Shown: positions 6,151-13,757 of the stretch, piece by piece
Numbering within the stretch: the first letter of the stretch is position 1
Layout of the letters: each line of letters starts with the position of its first letter
Source: Saliniplasma sp051745305
Lineage (GTDB): Archaea > Thermoplasmatota > Thermoplasmata > Halarchaeoplasmatales > Halarchaeoplasmataceae
NCBI GenBank assembly: GCA_051745305.1
Contig: JBNJDY010000035.1
Span: forward strand, 1 to 15,038
Direction: 5' to 3'
DNA length: 15,038 nucleotides
Made by a program: the position numbers and the translations under genes
Notes under the pieces: generated by a model
The model's input: only the letters and a program-made list of their open reading frames with translations
Databases searched by the model: none
Told to the model about the DNA's origin: nothing

Positions 6151-8023
6151 CTCCGACGAACTCGAAGTTCTGTATTCTAGCTGAACCTTCAGAGCGAACT
6201 TGGATGCCGAACCGAACGACTACGTTGGACGTAGATTGGATTTGATTTGAACTGTATAATTCTATCTCTTCTCCGTTTTCTTCACGTCTAAGTATCATAC
6301 CTGCGGTTTCATTTTCACCCGGTAGAACGGTCAGAGTTGTGTTCGTTGTTTGTGAATCGGTGTAATAAATGTTCCAGCTTTCGTTCGAGATGTACAGTGT
6401 TTGGATGCTGTAATTGTCGATCCTACCTGTGTTGGTTACTGAAACGTTGAAAAGATAATCGTCCTTACCTTCTTCCATGAGAAATATATTCTGATAGATA
6501 AGGTCTTGTCCGATGACATCAACGTCGTAATCGAATCTGATATTGGTGGTTAGGTCCTTGGTCCTTCTCAGGTTAGTGGTGTTCGAATCCACCCTCAGTT
6601 GAATGTCTGTTGAAGTTGCGTTGACGGTGAGTGGTTCGACTTCTAATCTCATGGTTATATTGTCGTTTCTTTTTAGAGTGTTGGTTCGGTACCCTTCCTC
6701 AACTTGTATCCATGTTTGATTTTGGAGCAGGTACAGGTTCGTACGCCAAGTATCGTTACTCAGAGAGTAAGTGATGTGGTACTCGTCGCTGATATCGAAG
6801 ATATTGTTATCTGAACTGCCCGTGTTGGTGATCTTGAAGGTGTAAACAGCGGTATCGTCTATGGTGATGTTTTGTACTGTCGATTCCTCCATGTCTATAG
6901 TGTAGTCGAAACGATATTCCGCCTGTTCTATAGGTACTGGATGGAAGCTTATGAAGAGTATGATTACGGCTGCCACACCTATGACCTTACGTTTATTATC
7001 TAGGTTGGTGAAGTCGTTGAGTGGTGGGGGATGTTTAACACCCACTAAGAAAAGTATGAACAGTGCGAAGACCAGCCATCCTATGTACTGCCAAAGACCG
7101 ACTGCTATGAGGAATATGACTGCTGCGTAGCTGGCGTATTTTGCCTTCTCTCCTAACAGTGCCCTCACGACGTGACCTCCGTCGAGCTGACCCGCCGGGA
7201 GTAGGTTGAGTCCTGTGACTAAAAATCCGACCCAACCTGCGAAGAGTGTTGGATGGAATGAACCGACTTCTCCGAATGGTAAGATGAATGAAAGGAATCT
7301 TAGAATTACTGGGAATCTGAAATCCCACAGCATACCCTGGGGACTCAAGGGTGCCGTTGCGGGCATGACGTCTCCAAGGTACAAGCCTATTATGGAGACC
7401 GGGATGGCAACTAGTAAACCTCCGATGGGACCTGCAACACCGACGTCCATGAGTGATTTTTTGTCAGGGATAGGTTCTCTGATACTTATGAAAGCACCTA
7501 TAGTTCCTAAGGGTGGTGGGGCTGGTATGAAGAACGGTAAAGATGCGTGGATACTGTGTGATTTAGCTGAAAAGTAATGGCTGAGTTCGTGAACGCCCAG
7601 GATAGTCATCAGGGGAAGTGTGAAAAAGAGTCCCCCATTTAAGATATTGTGAAGTGAGAAAAAGTCTCCCGCCGGTCTGTATGAGTGCCACCAGAAAGTG
7701 CCTGCTATCAATGTTGTAGCGATGGTTATGAACAGCATGACTATGTTCGTCTTTACTGAACGGTAGTTCTTTTGTTCCGTTTTTTTTACTGAGATGACAT
7801 ATTCTCCGTTGTCATCCCTTAGATATGGTATGTAGTTCTTTGGGACCAATTCTTTACGTAGTTCGTCGAATCTGTCCTCTATGTCTTCCCCCCTGTATAC
7901 GTTGATATAGACCGATACCATATCGTATTCCACTTGAGTCTTATAAGTAGGGAAATACTTGCCAATAGTTGACTGGATAAAATCTATCTCATCTCTGTAA
8001 CCTTCAGGACCGTAGGCCATCAT
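6140..8023 (-). CDS. M50/site-2-protease-like membrane protease with large outer domain
   Basis: A 627-residue polytopic zinc metalloprotease. A cytoplasmic N-domain (1-90) is followed by membrane helices. The zinc-binding HELSH is at 145-149, in a helix after the TLPLMTILGV segment, and the third-ligand region NLLPAGQLDGGH is at 273-284. GVAGPIGGLLVAIP (195-208) is the usual S2P glycine-rich segment. After the last helix (about 348-362), residues 370-627 form an outer region with two similar beta-sandwich units, each with an ITNTG or VTNTG motif, and about a dozen N-x-S/T sequons that suggest N-glycosylation. S2P proteases usually cleave membrane-anchored regulators; this substrate is unknown. 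The TATA-like CTTATTAAC about 26 bp before the ATG at 8023 makes it probably leaderless. A second ATG follows directly. Confidence 0.88.
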   Translation of the reverse strand: MMAYGPEGYRDEIDFIQSTIGKYFPTYKTQVEYDMVSVYINVYRGEDIEDRFDELRKELVPKNYIPYLRDDNGEYVISVKKTEQKNYRSVKTNIVMLFITIATTLIAGTFWWHSYRPAGDFFSLHNILNGGLFFTLPLMTILGVHELSHYFSAKSHSIHASLPFFIPAPPPLGTIGAFISIREPIPDKKSLMDVGVAGPIGGLLVAIPVSIIGLYLGDVMPATAPLSPQGMLWDFRFPVILRFLSFILPFGEVGSFHPTLFAGWVGFLVTGLNLLPAGQLDGGHVVRALLGEKAKYASYAAVIFLIAVGLWQYIGWLVFALFILFLVGVKHPPPLNDFTNLDNKRKVIGVAAVIILFISFHPVPIEQAEYRFDYTIDMEESTVQNITIDDTAVYTFKITNTGSSDNNIFDISDEYHITYSLSNDTWRTNLYLLQNQTWIQVEEGYRTNTLKRNDNITMRLEVEPLTVNATSTDIQLRVDSNTTNLRRTKDLTTNIRFDYDVDVIGQDLIYQNIFLMEEGKDDYLFNVSVTNTGRIDNYSIQTLYISNESWNIYYTDSQTTNTTLTVLPGENETAGMILRREENGEEIELYSSNQIQSTSNVVVRFGIQVRSEGSARIQNFEFVGVKP

Positions 8024-8044
8024 TTGAAATCATAGATTGATGGT

Positions 8045-8053
8045 GTTAATAAG
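8045..8053 (-). promoter_or_regulatory. TATA-like box of the M50 protease gene
   Basis: On the minus strand this reads CTTATTAAC, about 26 bp before the ATG at 8023. It sits in the 32-bp gap behind the MATE gene. The protease can thus be transcribed alone as well as by read-through. Confidence 0.45.
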
Positions 8054-8055
8054 TG

Positions 8056-9489
8056 TTATGTGCGGGGGATCTTGGTTTTGTCGATGACTTTTTCCTTCCA
8101 CTTACCTCTCTTGTAAACGACGTAAGCAGCGGTACCGGCTATAACGTTACTGAATGCGATGGCAATCCATACTCCGGTAGATTGGAGCGTGAGTAAGAAA
8201 GCGAAGATTGCTACGAATGGGATCCTGATCGCCCATAGTCTTGTTATGCTCAAAAGCATCTGTTTAAAGGTGTGTCCTGCACCGTTGAGAGTTCCTGAGA
8301 CAGCTTCGAATATGCCGAAGAATGGTCCTCCGATGGCTAAGATCGCTAAGAACATGGCTCCCATACGGATGACGGTTTCGTCCTCTGGGATGAAGAAAGT
8401 CATCAGCGGGTAACGTAGAAGTACTAAAAATATAGAGATGATCACCATGAATCCGGCCATGAGCATCATTCCTTTTTTGGCGATAGTGTCAGCTCGGTCC
8501 TTCTTTTCTGCACCTAAAGCTTGACCTACCATGGTACTTAAAGCGATACCTAGACCGAAAACTATGACGAAAGTGATATTGATGATACGGCTGCCTATAC
8601 CGTAAGCGGCTAGGACTTCCTTCTGCTGCGGTAGCCTAGCTAGAAGTCCGGTGAGTACTACGAAACCCACTGCGTCGGTTACCCGTGCGCCTGTTGCAGG
8701 TAAACCTATCTTGAAGAATTTTTTGATCTTATCGATGTTCGGCTTTAAGTAGTGTAGTTTAAGTTCTAAACCGACTTTCCCGCTGAATAGTAGGTATAGG
8801 GAGATCGCCGTTCCGATACCTCTTGAGAAAACCGTTGCCACAGCTGCACCACTGATACCCATAGCTGGGAAAGGTCCCCATCCGAAAATAAGTACTGGAT
8901 CTAGAGCTATGTTGATTATGACTGAAAGTGACATCACTGCCATGGGAGTGATGGTGTCACCCCATGCTCTCAAGGCGAAGGAGAAAGCCGCGAAAGTTAA
9001 GAGTAGTGGGAATCCGAGGAATATGATCTGAAGGTAGTCTATGGCGTAGGCTGCTACGGCACCCTCTTCCGCTAGGAAATTTATGAAGGCAGGTGCGGTG
9101 AGGTAACCGAGGGCACCTAAAACGATGGATAAGACTAAAAATATGATGTATAGTTGTCCCGCATCTTCCTGGGCTTCCTTGAAACGCTTTGCTCCCGTGT
9201 GCTGGGAGATCAGTGCTACAGCTGCAATACCTAAACCTAGTTCTATGGATAGTAAAAGGAAAACGAAAGGCCATGCTAAACTCATGGCACCTACTGAAAG
9301 GGTGTTTTCAGGAACGGGTAAACGTCCCAACCATAGAGTATCCGCTAAGTTGTAAGCGGTCTGTAATAGGTTGGCTATCATCAACGGCCAACCGAGTTTG
9401 AAGAGAAGTGGAATTATATCTCCGTCGAGTATCTCTTCTTTTGATGGACGTCCCATCCTCTGTTTTAGGTAAGTGAATAGGTTACTCAT
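8056..9489 (-). CDS. MATE-family multidrug/toxin efflux transporter
   Basis: A 477-residue integral membrane transporter with about 12 hydrophobic helices in two homologous halves, the full length for MATE proteins of the NorM/DinF type. These antiporters expel cationic drugs or other organic compounds in exchange for Na+ or H+. The family signature near the first helices is clear (KLGWPLMIANLLQTAYNLAD, then TLWLGRL). The second half repeats the pattern with KIGLPATGARVTDAVGFVVL. Mid-protein text such as GAAVATVFSRGIGTAISLYLL also fits. The substrate cannot be told from sequence. A TATA box at 9512-9519 is centred 26 bp before the ATG, so the mRNA is probably leaderless. The GGAAG just before the ATG would then lie outside the message. 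The M50 gene follows 32 bp downstream on the same strand. Confidence 0.93.
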   Translation of the reverse strand: MSNLFTYLKQRMGRPSKEEILDGDIIPLLFKLGWPLMIANLLQTAYNLADTLWLGRLPVPENTLSVGAMSLAWPFVFLLLSIELGLGIAAVALISQHTGAKRFKEAQEDAGQLYIIFLVLSIVLGALGYLTAPAFINFLAEEGAVAAYAIDYLQIIFLGFPLLLTFAAFSFALRAWGDTITPMAVMSLSVIINIALDPVLIFGWGPFPAMGISGAAVATVFSRGIGTAISLYLLFSGKVGLELKLHYLKPNIDKIKKFFKIGLPATGARVTDAVGFVVLTGLLARLPQQKEVLAAYGIGSRIINITFVIVFGLGIALSTMVGQALGAEKKDRADTIAKKGMMLMAGFMVIISIFLVLLRYPLMTFFIPEDETVIRMGAMFLAILAIGGPFFGIFEAVSGTLNGAGHTFKQMLLSITRLWAIRIPFVAIFAFLLTLQSTGVWIAIAFSNVIAGTAAYVVYKRGKWKEKVIDKTKIPRT

Positions 9490-9511
9490 TCTTCCTTCAC
9501 ATCCCTGCAGT

Positions 9512-9519
9512 TATATTTA
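9512..9519 (-). promoter_or_regulatory. TATA box of the MATE gene
   Basis: The AT-rich element TATATTTA (TAAATATA on the minus strand) is centred about 26 bp before the ATG at 9489. It lies back to back with the promoter of the NosD-like gene. The two start codons are 99 bp apart. Confidence 0.55.
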
Positions 9520-9556
9520 CAATTTATGCATCTGTATGCAAGTGTACCGACAAAGA

Positions 9557-9564
9557 TTTAATAT
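9557..9564 (+). promoter_or_regulatory. TATA box of the NosD-like gene
   Basis: TTTAATAT is centred about 28 bp before the ATG at 9589, so that ATG is preferred to the GTG one codon earlier, and a leaderless transcript is likely. Confidence 0.55.
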
Positions 9565-9588
9565 CATAGAGAACATTTATTATTTGTG

Positions 9589-10689
9589 ATGGATAAGACG
9601 AAGGTTTGGTTAGTGGTACTGGTCGTTCTTGTTTCTGTGAGTTTTGTTGCTGTCTTATCAAGTGGGAATGGGGATGTTCCTATCAGAGTAGATGGGAACG
9701 AAGAGTTCGCTTCGTTGGCCGATGAAGAGGGATGGGAAGGAGATGGTAGCGCTGGAGATCCGTGGATCATCGAAGGAGTGGTTATAGATGCCAGTGAGCA
9801 GGGGTACGGTGTGTATATCGGTAACGTTACTGATCACTTTGTGGTACGTGGATGTCACATCCACAACGCTACCGGTCGCATTGAACAGTACTTTGAAAAC
9901 TCCGGTATCTACATATACAATTCAGAGAACGGGACTGTTGTTGATAACGTTGTAGTAGATAACATGTGGCACGGTATCTACATCGTTGATTCACATGATA
10001 TCAATGTGAGTAGTAATGATATCGAAGGGAATTTAATGATGGAAACGGTGGATCATGGTGTGAGCGTGTTTAATTCTGATAACGTTACGGTTTACGATAA
10101 TCAAATAGGTTGGCACGACGGAACGGGAGTGGATATAGAAGGTTCGGACGATTGTGAAGTAGATGGTAACTGGTTCGAAGAGAATTCCTTCGGAGTCTAC
10201 CTAGAAAGTTCTAGTCACAACGAAGTTCACAACAACGTTTTTTTAAAAAATGGGTGGGGAGTATATATCGAGGAGATGGATGAGAACGAGGAGGAAGAGT
10301 ACGAGCCGTCCCAGTTCAACATGATCCATCACAATGACTTCATCCGTAACGGTCATCCCGCCTGGGATAGTTACGGTATCGAGGGTGAGAATCAGTGGGA
10401 TGATGGTGAGACCGGTAATTACTGGTCCGATTACAGACGTTTGTACCCGGATGCTGAAGAGAATGGAGTGTGGGATACTCCATACCACATATTGGGAACT
10501 GGTGTGGACGATAGAAGTGTCGATCGGTACCCAGTGGTTGAACCGATGTGGTATGAAGAAGAAGATGCTGACGAACCTGCCGGGACGCATCCGGTGTGGT
10601 GGGTGGTGTTCGGGCTGATAGTGCTGTTGATACTGCTGAGAGCGGCGTTCTGGGTGCGAGCGAAAGTGGGGGTTAAGGTTGAACGGTAA
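9589..10689 (+). CDS. NosD-like parallel beta-helix surface protein
   Basis: A 366-residue secreted, membrane-anchored protein. An N-terminal signal or anchor helix (about 6-25, VWLVVLVVLVSVSFVAVL) precedes a right-handed beta-helix (about 60-250). The helix is built of PbH1-like rungs with recurring text such as GIYIYNSENGTVVDNVVVDN, HGIYIVDS and FGVYLESSSHNEVHNNVF. Next is the GNYWSDY module with VDRYPVVEP, typical of archaeal NosD-type and related surface proteins. A hydrophobic helix near the C-terminus (about 335-358) ends in a basic tail (RAKVGVKVER) and would anchor the protein facing outward. The rungs are acidic and have several N-x-S/T sequons. The family binds sugars or copper in some members. 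No such role can be shown here, and it stands alone without nos genes. Confidence 0.85.
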   Translation: MDKTKVWLVVLVVLVSVSFVAVLSSGNGDVPIRVDGNEEFASLADEEGWEGDGSAGDPWIIEGVVIDASEQGYGVYIGNVTDHFVVRGCHIHNATGRIEQYFENSGIYIYNSENGTVVDNVVVDNMWHGIYIVDSHDINVSSNDIEGNLMMETVDHGVSVFNSDNVTVYDNQIGWHDGTGVDIEGSDDCEVDGNWFEENSFGVYLESSSHNEVHNNVFLKNGWGVYIEEMDENEEEEYEPSQFNMIHHNDFIRNGHPAWDSYGIEGENQWDDGETGNYWSDYRRLYPDAEENGVWDTPYHILGTGVDDRSVDRYPVVEPMWYEEEDADEPAGTHPVWWVVFGLIVLLILLRAAFWVRAKVGVKVER

Positions 10690-10909
10690 GTGATCTTTTT
10701 ACTCATCAAGATGATCGTATGTAGATGATTATATATATATTTGAACCATACTAACGGGTGACATAAGACGGGAAAAAATAGGATCAAAAAATTTGCAGGA
10801 TATCTGAAGAAAAAGAGAGATATCAACATTTATATCTAAGAGGAACGAAAAGACCTTACCGGAGATCATCGGGTCTCTCGGAGTTGGATGTATTGTACGG
10901 ACCTGATCC

Positions 10910-11049
10910 TTACTTTTCAAAAACATGTTTCATATCATCTAGATCGTATAGATGGATGTTGGGATTCCGCTAGATCCTTCTTTAATGTCTTTGGTAAAAC
11001 CTGATCTCGAGAAGATGGCGTAGTGTTCCTTTCTGTTATCGTTGTTTTT
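10910..11049 (-). pseudogene. Decayed C-terminal fragment, possibly of an ATPase- or nuclease-type accessory protein
   Basis: On the minus strand from 11049 a frame reads KNNDNRKEHYAIFSRSGF followed by TKDIKE and then decays. It stops at TAG (10939-10941). A change of frame at about 10951 gives LYDLDDMKHVFEK and a TAA at 10910-10912. Text of the kind 'ifSrSGFtkdlke ... lydLdDm' recalls the C-terminal PD-(D/E)XK-like region of archaeal DUF234-type ATPases or Mrr-like nucleases. That match is from memory and is tentative. An in-frame TAG just upstream, the frame change and the missing body all indicate a relic. Confidence 0.45.
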
Positions 11050-11089
11050 CTATGTGTTCGTTCCCGCACCGATCTGTGTGGTCACGATT

Positions 11090-11109
11090 ATAATAATTTA
11101 AATTATTAT
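11090..11109. repeat. Perfect 20-bp AT palindrome
   Basis: ATAATAATTT is followed directly by its reverse complement AAATTATTAT with no spacer. It consists only of A and T and ends about 60 bp before the hepT TATA box. It could be an operator for the toxin-antitoxin promoter, a protein-binding site left from an older gene, or chance in AT-rich sequence. Confidence 0.5.
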
Positions 11110-11167
11110 TCTTGAGAGTCGGTTGAAAGAGAGGTCAAGAGTGGTTCTTTAGAGCTGGGACTATAAA

Positions 11168-11175
11168 TTTAAATA
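11168..11175 (+). promoter_or_regulatory. TATA box of hepT-mntA
   Basis: TTTAAATA is centred 27-28 bp before the ATG of hepT at 11199. It is the same octamer at the same spacing as for the sensor gene at 89-96. The transcript should be leaderless. Confidence 0.65.
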
Positions 11176-11198
11176 AGCTTAGTACGATGTAAAGGCAG

Positions 11199-11606
11199 AT
11201 GGACAAAGAAAGATTATTGAGATACAAAGAGAAGATATCCGTGATTGTTGAAAGGAGAGATAATATCCGATCATGGATAGGTGAAGATGATGTAAAAAGT
11301 AATCTGGCGGTTTACAAAGCTTATCAAGAGATGATAGAAGCGTTAACGGATATCTTCGCTATGATGTTGAAGGACATGGGAGGATTAGTGGAGGACGATT
11401 ATTCCAACATCGAAAAGATGAAAGATAAGGGTATGTTGGATGATAAACAAGAAGGATTATTGAAAGAATCTAACGGCCTCCGAAATAGATTGGTACACGA
11501 GTATAACGGGATAGAGAAGAGGATCGCTATGGAATCCATAAAAAGGATAAATTCTCAGATCGAGGAAGTCTTGGAGGATGTTAGAGGATGGATAAAGAAG
11601 CGGTGA
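11199..11606 (+). CDS. hepT: HepT-like HEPN ribonuclease toxin
   Basis: A 135-residue all-helical HEPN-domain protein, the toxin of the HepT-MntA type VII toxin-antitoxin system, acting as an RNase. The conserved RX4HXY motif is present as Arg95, His100 and Tyr102 in GLRNRLVHEYNG. In the characterised Shewanella system the toxin tyrosine in this motif is adenylylated by the antitoxin, which silences it. The helices before it (LAVYKAYQEMIEALTDIFAM, then KMKDKGMLDDKQEGLLKE) match the usual HepT layout, and the length is normal. The downstream antitoxin gene overlaps it by 19 bases, so the pair is co-translated. The start is set by the TATA box at 11168-11175. Confidence 0.9.
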   Translation: MDKERLLRYKEKISVIVERRDNIRSWIGEDDVKSNLAVYKAYQEMIEALTDIFAMMLKDMGGLVEDDYSNIEKMKDKGMLDDKQEGLLKESNGLRNRLVHEYNGIEKRIAMESIKRINSQIEEVLEDVRGWIKKR

Positions 11607-12019
11607 AGGAAGATTTCTCATGGATTAGAGAAGACGACAGGGTCTTGGCCGTTCTTCTGTTCGGGTCTGTTGTCGAGGGGGAGGATCATGCCAAGAGCGA
11701 TATCGACCTGACGTTGGTCGTGCCCGGGGGATCTCTTTTTTATTACGATTGTGAAGGCGTAAGCGGTGAAAAGGTAGATATCTCTGAAGTTTTGATGAAG
11801 GTTTTCAGGGAAGTGAACGTAGTTTCGAAGAATTATGACGTCCACATCTTCGAAGAACTACCTCTCCACATCCAGATGAGGATCATTGAGGAACATGAGG
11901 TCGTTTTCACCAAAGATATGTACGGCATGCACGAATATTTCTACAATTATCGTAAGTTATGGGAAGATCAGAAACATCGGAACACGATGACTGAAGAAGA
12001 GCTTAAAGCCGGGATATGA
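11588..12019 (+). CDS. mntA: MntA-like nucleotidyltransferase antitoxin
   Basis: A 143-residue minimal nucleotidyltransferase. The GSX10DXD motif is complete: Gly26-Ser27 (LLFGSVVEGEDHAKSDIDL), then Asp38 and Asp40. The probable third carboxylate is Asp84 in NYDVHIFEELP. In this family the enzyme transfers AMP from ATP onto the HepT tyrosine, which neutralises the toxin. The ATG lies inside hepT (19-base overlap), with GGAGG at 11573-11577, 10 bases upstream, as a possible Shine-Dalgarno. About 30 C-terminal residues (EYFYNYRKLWEDQKHRNTMT) extend past the core fold. The gene ends 14 bp before the stop of the convergent abiEii fragment. Confidence 0.9.
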   Translation: MDKEAVKEDFSWIREDDRVLAVLLFGSVVEGEDHAKSDIDLTLVVPGGSLFYYDCEGVSGEKVDISEVLMKVFREVNVVSKNYDVHIFEELPLHIQMRIIEEHEVVFTKDMYGMHEYFYNYRKLWEDQKHRNTMTEEELKAGI

Positions 12020-12033
12020 TGGTAGGCTATCCA

Positions 12034-12360
12034 CTATAGGTATCGGAGTTTTTCCATCACCATCGAAGATATGCTTTCATACTCTGGTATAGAAGGAAGT
12101 AGTGTTCTTAGATCTCTTTCCCATCCACCTTCAACATCTTTTATAGCTTCTTCCAGTTCTGTTGATTCGAATCCTCTGTCATACAATCCAAGTTTCTTGT
12201 CCAATAATTTTTTTTCTATCTCTATACCTTTTTCGAGTAAAACCCACAGATCGTAAAGATCCCTAGCTTTTTTTCGTATTATCAAAGCTCTGATCTTCTC
12301 AGCAGTTATATGCTCGAGAGTTAAAACGGTTACAAGGAAGTCGTTCACCTGAAAAACAGG
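12034..12360 (-). pseudogene. abiEii: 3' part of the split abiEii toxin gene
   Basis: The minus-strand frame from 12360 reads PVFQVNDFLVTVLTLEHI then TAEKIRAL and KARDLYDLWVLLEKG. These are the characteristic second-half motifs of AbiEii/DUF1814 nucleotidyltransferases. It lacks the catalytic first half, which lies 1.4 kb away at 13784-14221 in the same orientation. Everything in between is a tnpB element. From the GTG at 12348 a 104-residue fragment could in principle be translated, but without catalytic residues. The stop is TAG at 12034-12036, facing the end of mntA. The C-terminal helical region looks undamaged, which suggests a recent insertion. Confidence 0.85.
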
Positions 12361-12367
12361 CAGGAGG

Positions 12368-12387
12368 CTCCTTCCTTCAGCGAGGAG
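12368..12387 (+). repeat. Left-end stem-loop of the tnpB element
   Basis: CTCCT (12368-12372) pairs with AGGAG (12383-12387) around a 10-base loop containing CCTTCAG. Such subterminal hairpins are what TnpA recognises in IS200/IS605 elements. Confidence 0.55.
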
Positions 12388-12424
12388 AGGAATGCCACTT
12401 TCAATTATCCCTCCCCCCTTCGAA

Positions 12425-12434
12425 TATTTAAAAA
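12425..12434 (+). promoter_or_regulatory. TATA box of tnpB
   Basis: TATTTAAAAA is centred about 30 bp before the ATG at 12459 and lies inside the element, so tnpB carries its own archaeal promoter and can be expressed wherever the element lands. Confidence 0.5.
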
Positions 12435-12458
12435 GGTGAGTCCCGTTACTGAATATAG

Positions 12459-13757
12459 ATGCGCAGAACAGTCAATATCAAACTCTCTCTAGAAAACCGC
12501 AGATATCTAGAGAAAACTATACAACAGTTCAAAAAAGCATGTCAGATGACCGTTGAAGAAGGTTGGATAGAAGAGGGACTAAAAACTTACAGCAAATTCA
12601 ATCTGCAGGAAAGGATCTACGGTGAACTCAGAGAGGCGACCGACTTACAGGCCAACCTGGTCATTAGAGCTATCGCAAGAGGAGCACAAGCGATCAAAGG
12701 ATGCGTAGAACGGCTAAAAAACGGCTTCAAAGCGAGCAAACCCGAGTTCACTTCCGACTCGATAGCCTACGATAAAAGAACTTTGACTGTAGATTTAGAA
12801 AATCACGAATGCTCTATTTCAACCATAGAAGGCAGGATCGACGCTGAATTCGTACTGCCAGAGAAACAAAATGAATACTACGATAAATACCTCAACGGCG
12901 ACTGGACGGTCAAACAGTCGACCATAGAAAAACATGGTTACGAAGAAGGAGAACCATTCTATCTCCATCTTGGATTGGAAAAAGAAAACGAAGACACAAA
13001 AATAGAAACGAACGAAGAGGATCCGACCGTCATGGGAGTCGATCTTGGCATAAACAACTTGGCCGTTACATCTACTGGGCGTTTCTTCAAAGGTAACGAC
13101 CTCGACCAGAGACGCAAACGCTTCGAGGAGATACGTGGTAAGCTGCAGCGAAAAGGCACACGCTCGGCTCACCTGACACTAAAAGGGATGGCTGAGCGTG
13201 AAAACCGCTACGCCTGCGACACGCTACACTGTATCTCTAAGAAGCTGGTCGAGGAAGCTGAAGAAAAGAACGTAGATGTGATAGCATTTGAAAACCTGAA
13301 ATATATACGGGAACGGATGCCTAAAAGCAAACAATACCACCTTTGGGCATTCGACAAACTGTACAGATATGTCAAGTACAAAGCTGAAGAAAAGGGTATC
13401 GATGTGAAACAGATAAATCCGGAAAATACGAGCAAAAGATGCAGTAAATGCGGACATATCGATAGGAACAACCGGCATAGAGAAAAGTTCGAGTGCCAAA
13501 ACTGTGGATACGAACTGCACGCCGACTACAACGCATCCAAAAACATAGGCATCAAACTTCTCCAGCGGCGGCAAAAGTCCTCTGCTGGAACGGGCCACGG
13601 TCAACTGGCCCTGAAGTCAGGAACGTTGAAGTTGAATGGAGACTTTACTCCTCCCCGCTCTATGGGTCAGAAATGGAGTTCACTGACAATCTACTTGAAT
13701 TCCTGTCCAGTGGAATTCAATCGATATTTAGAATTTTCTGCGAAAATTCTGAGATAG
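12459..13757 (+). CDS. tnpB: TnpB RNA-guided endonuclease (intact)
   Basis: A 432-residue TnpB, the IS605-family relative and ancestor type of Cas12. It uses an RNA made from the element's right end to cut DNA next to a short TAM. The N-terminal wedge/REC-like region spans about 1-185. The split RuvC nuclease has all three acids: Asp195 in GVDLGINNLA, Glu278 in IAFENLKYIRE and Asp356 in HADYNASKN. The zinc finger has Cys328, Cys331 (CSKCGH), Cys346 and Cys349 (CQNCGY). There is no stop or frameshift, so it is probably active. The tail GTGHGQLALKSGTLKLNGD is common to archaeal members. The stop is directly followed by the right-end hairpin. Confidence 0.93.
   Translation: MRRTVNIKLSLENRRYLEKTIQQFKKACQMTVEEGWIEEGLKTYSKFNLQERIYGELREATDLQANLVIRAIARGAQAIKGCVERLKNGFKASKPEFTSDSIAYDKRTLTVDLENHECSISTIEGRIDAEFVLPEKQNEYYDKYLNGDWTVKQSTIEKHGYEEGEPFYLHLGLEKENEDTKIETNEEDPTVMGVDLGINNLAVTSTGRFFKGNDLDQRRKRFEEIRGKLQRKGTRSAHLTLKGMAERENRYACDTLHCISKKLVEEAEEKNVDVIAFENLKYIRERMPKSKQYHLWAFDKLYRYVKYKAEEKGIDVKQINPENTSKRCSKCGHIDRNNRHREKFECQNCGYELHADYNASKNIGIKLLQRRQKSSAGTGHGQLALKSGTLKLNGDFTPPRSMGQKWSSLTIYLNSCPVEFNRYLEFSAKILR

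Larger units (their letters stand above)
10690..11198. other. 509-bp intergenic stretch at the start of the accessory island
   Basis: No intact gene is visible. It holds an AT-rich 3' region after the NosD-like gene, a decayed minus-strand coding fragment at 10910-11049, a perfect AT palindrome at 11090-11109, and the TATA box of hepT at 11168-11175. A short plus-strand phrase at 10774-10839 ending FAGYLKKKRDINIYI also looks protein-like but cannot be assigned. The stretch is best read as a graveyard of former accessory genes. Confidence 0.6.

Noticed and set aside
10243..10829. Several open frames antisense or out of frame to the NosD-like gene
   Set aside because: The beta-helix repeat pattern, signal helix, GNYWSDY module and TATA box all support the plus-strand frame. 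The others are shadows rich in Ser/Thr/His.
10774..10839. Short protein-like phrase ending FAGYLKKKRDINIYI on the plus strand
   Set aside because: It is only about 22 codons, with a stop just upstream and no start codon. It may be another relic, but nothing identifies it.
12348..12360. Independent 104-aa gene starting at GTG 12348
   Set aside because: The frame continues upstream to the element border with AbiEii-like residues (PVFQ), no ribosome-binding site is seen, and the catalytic half is missing. It is a gene fragment.
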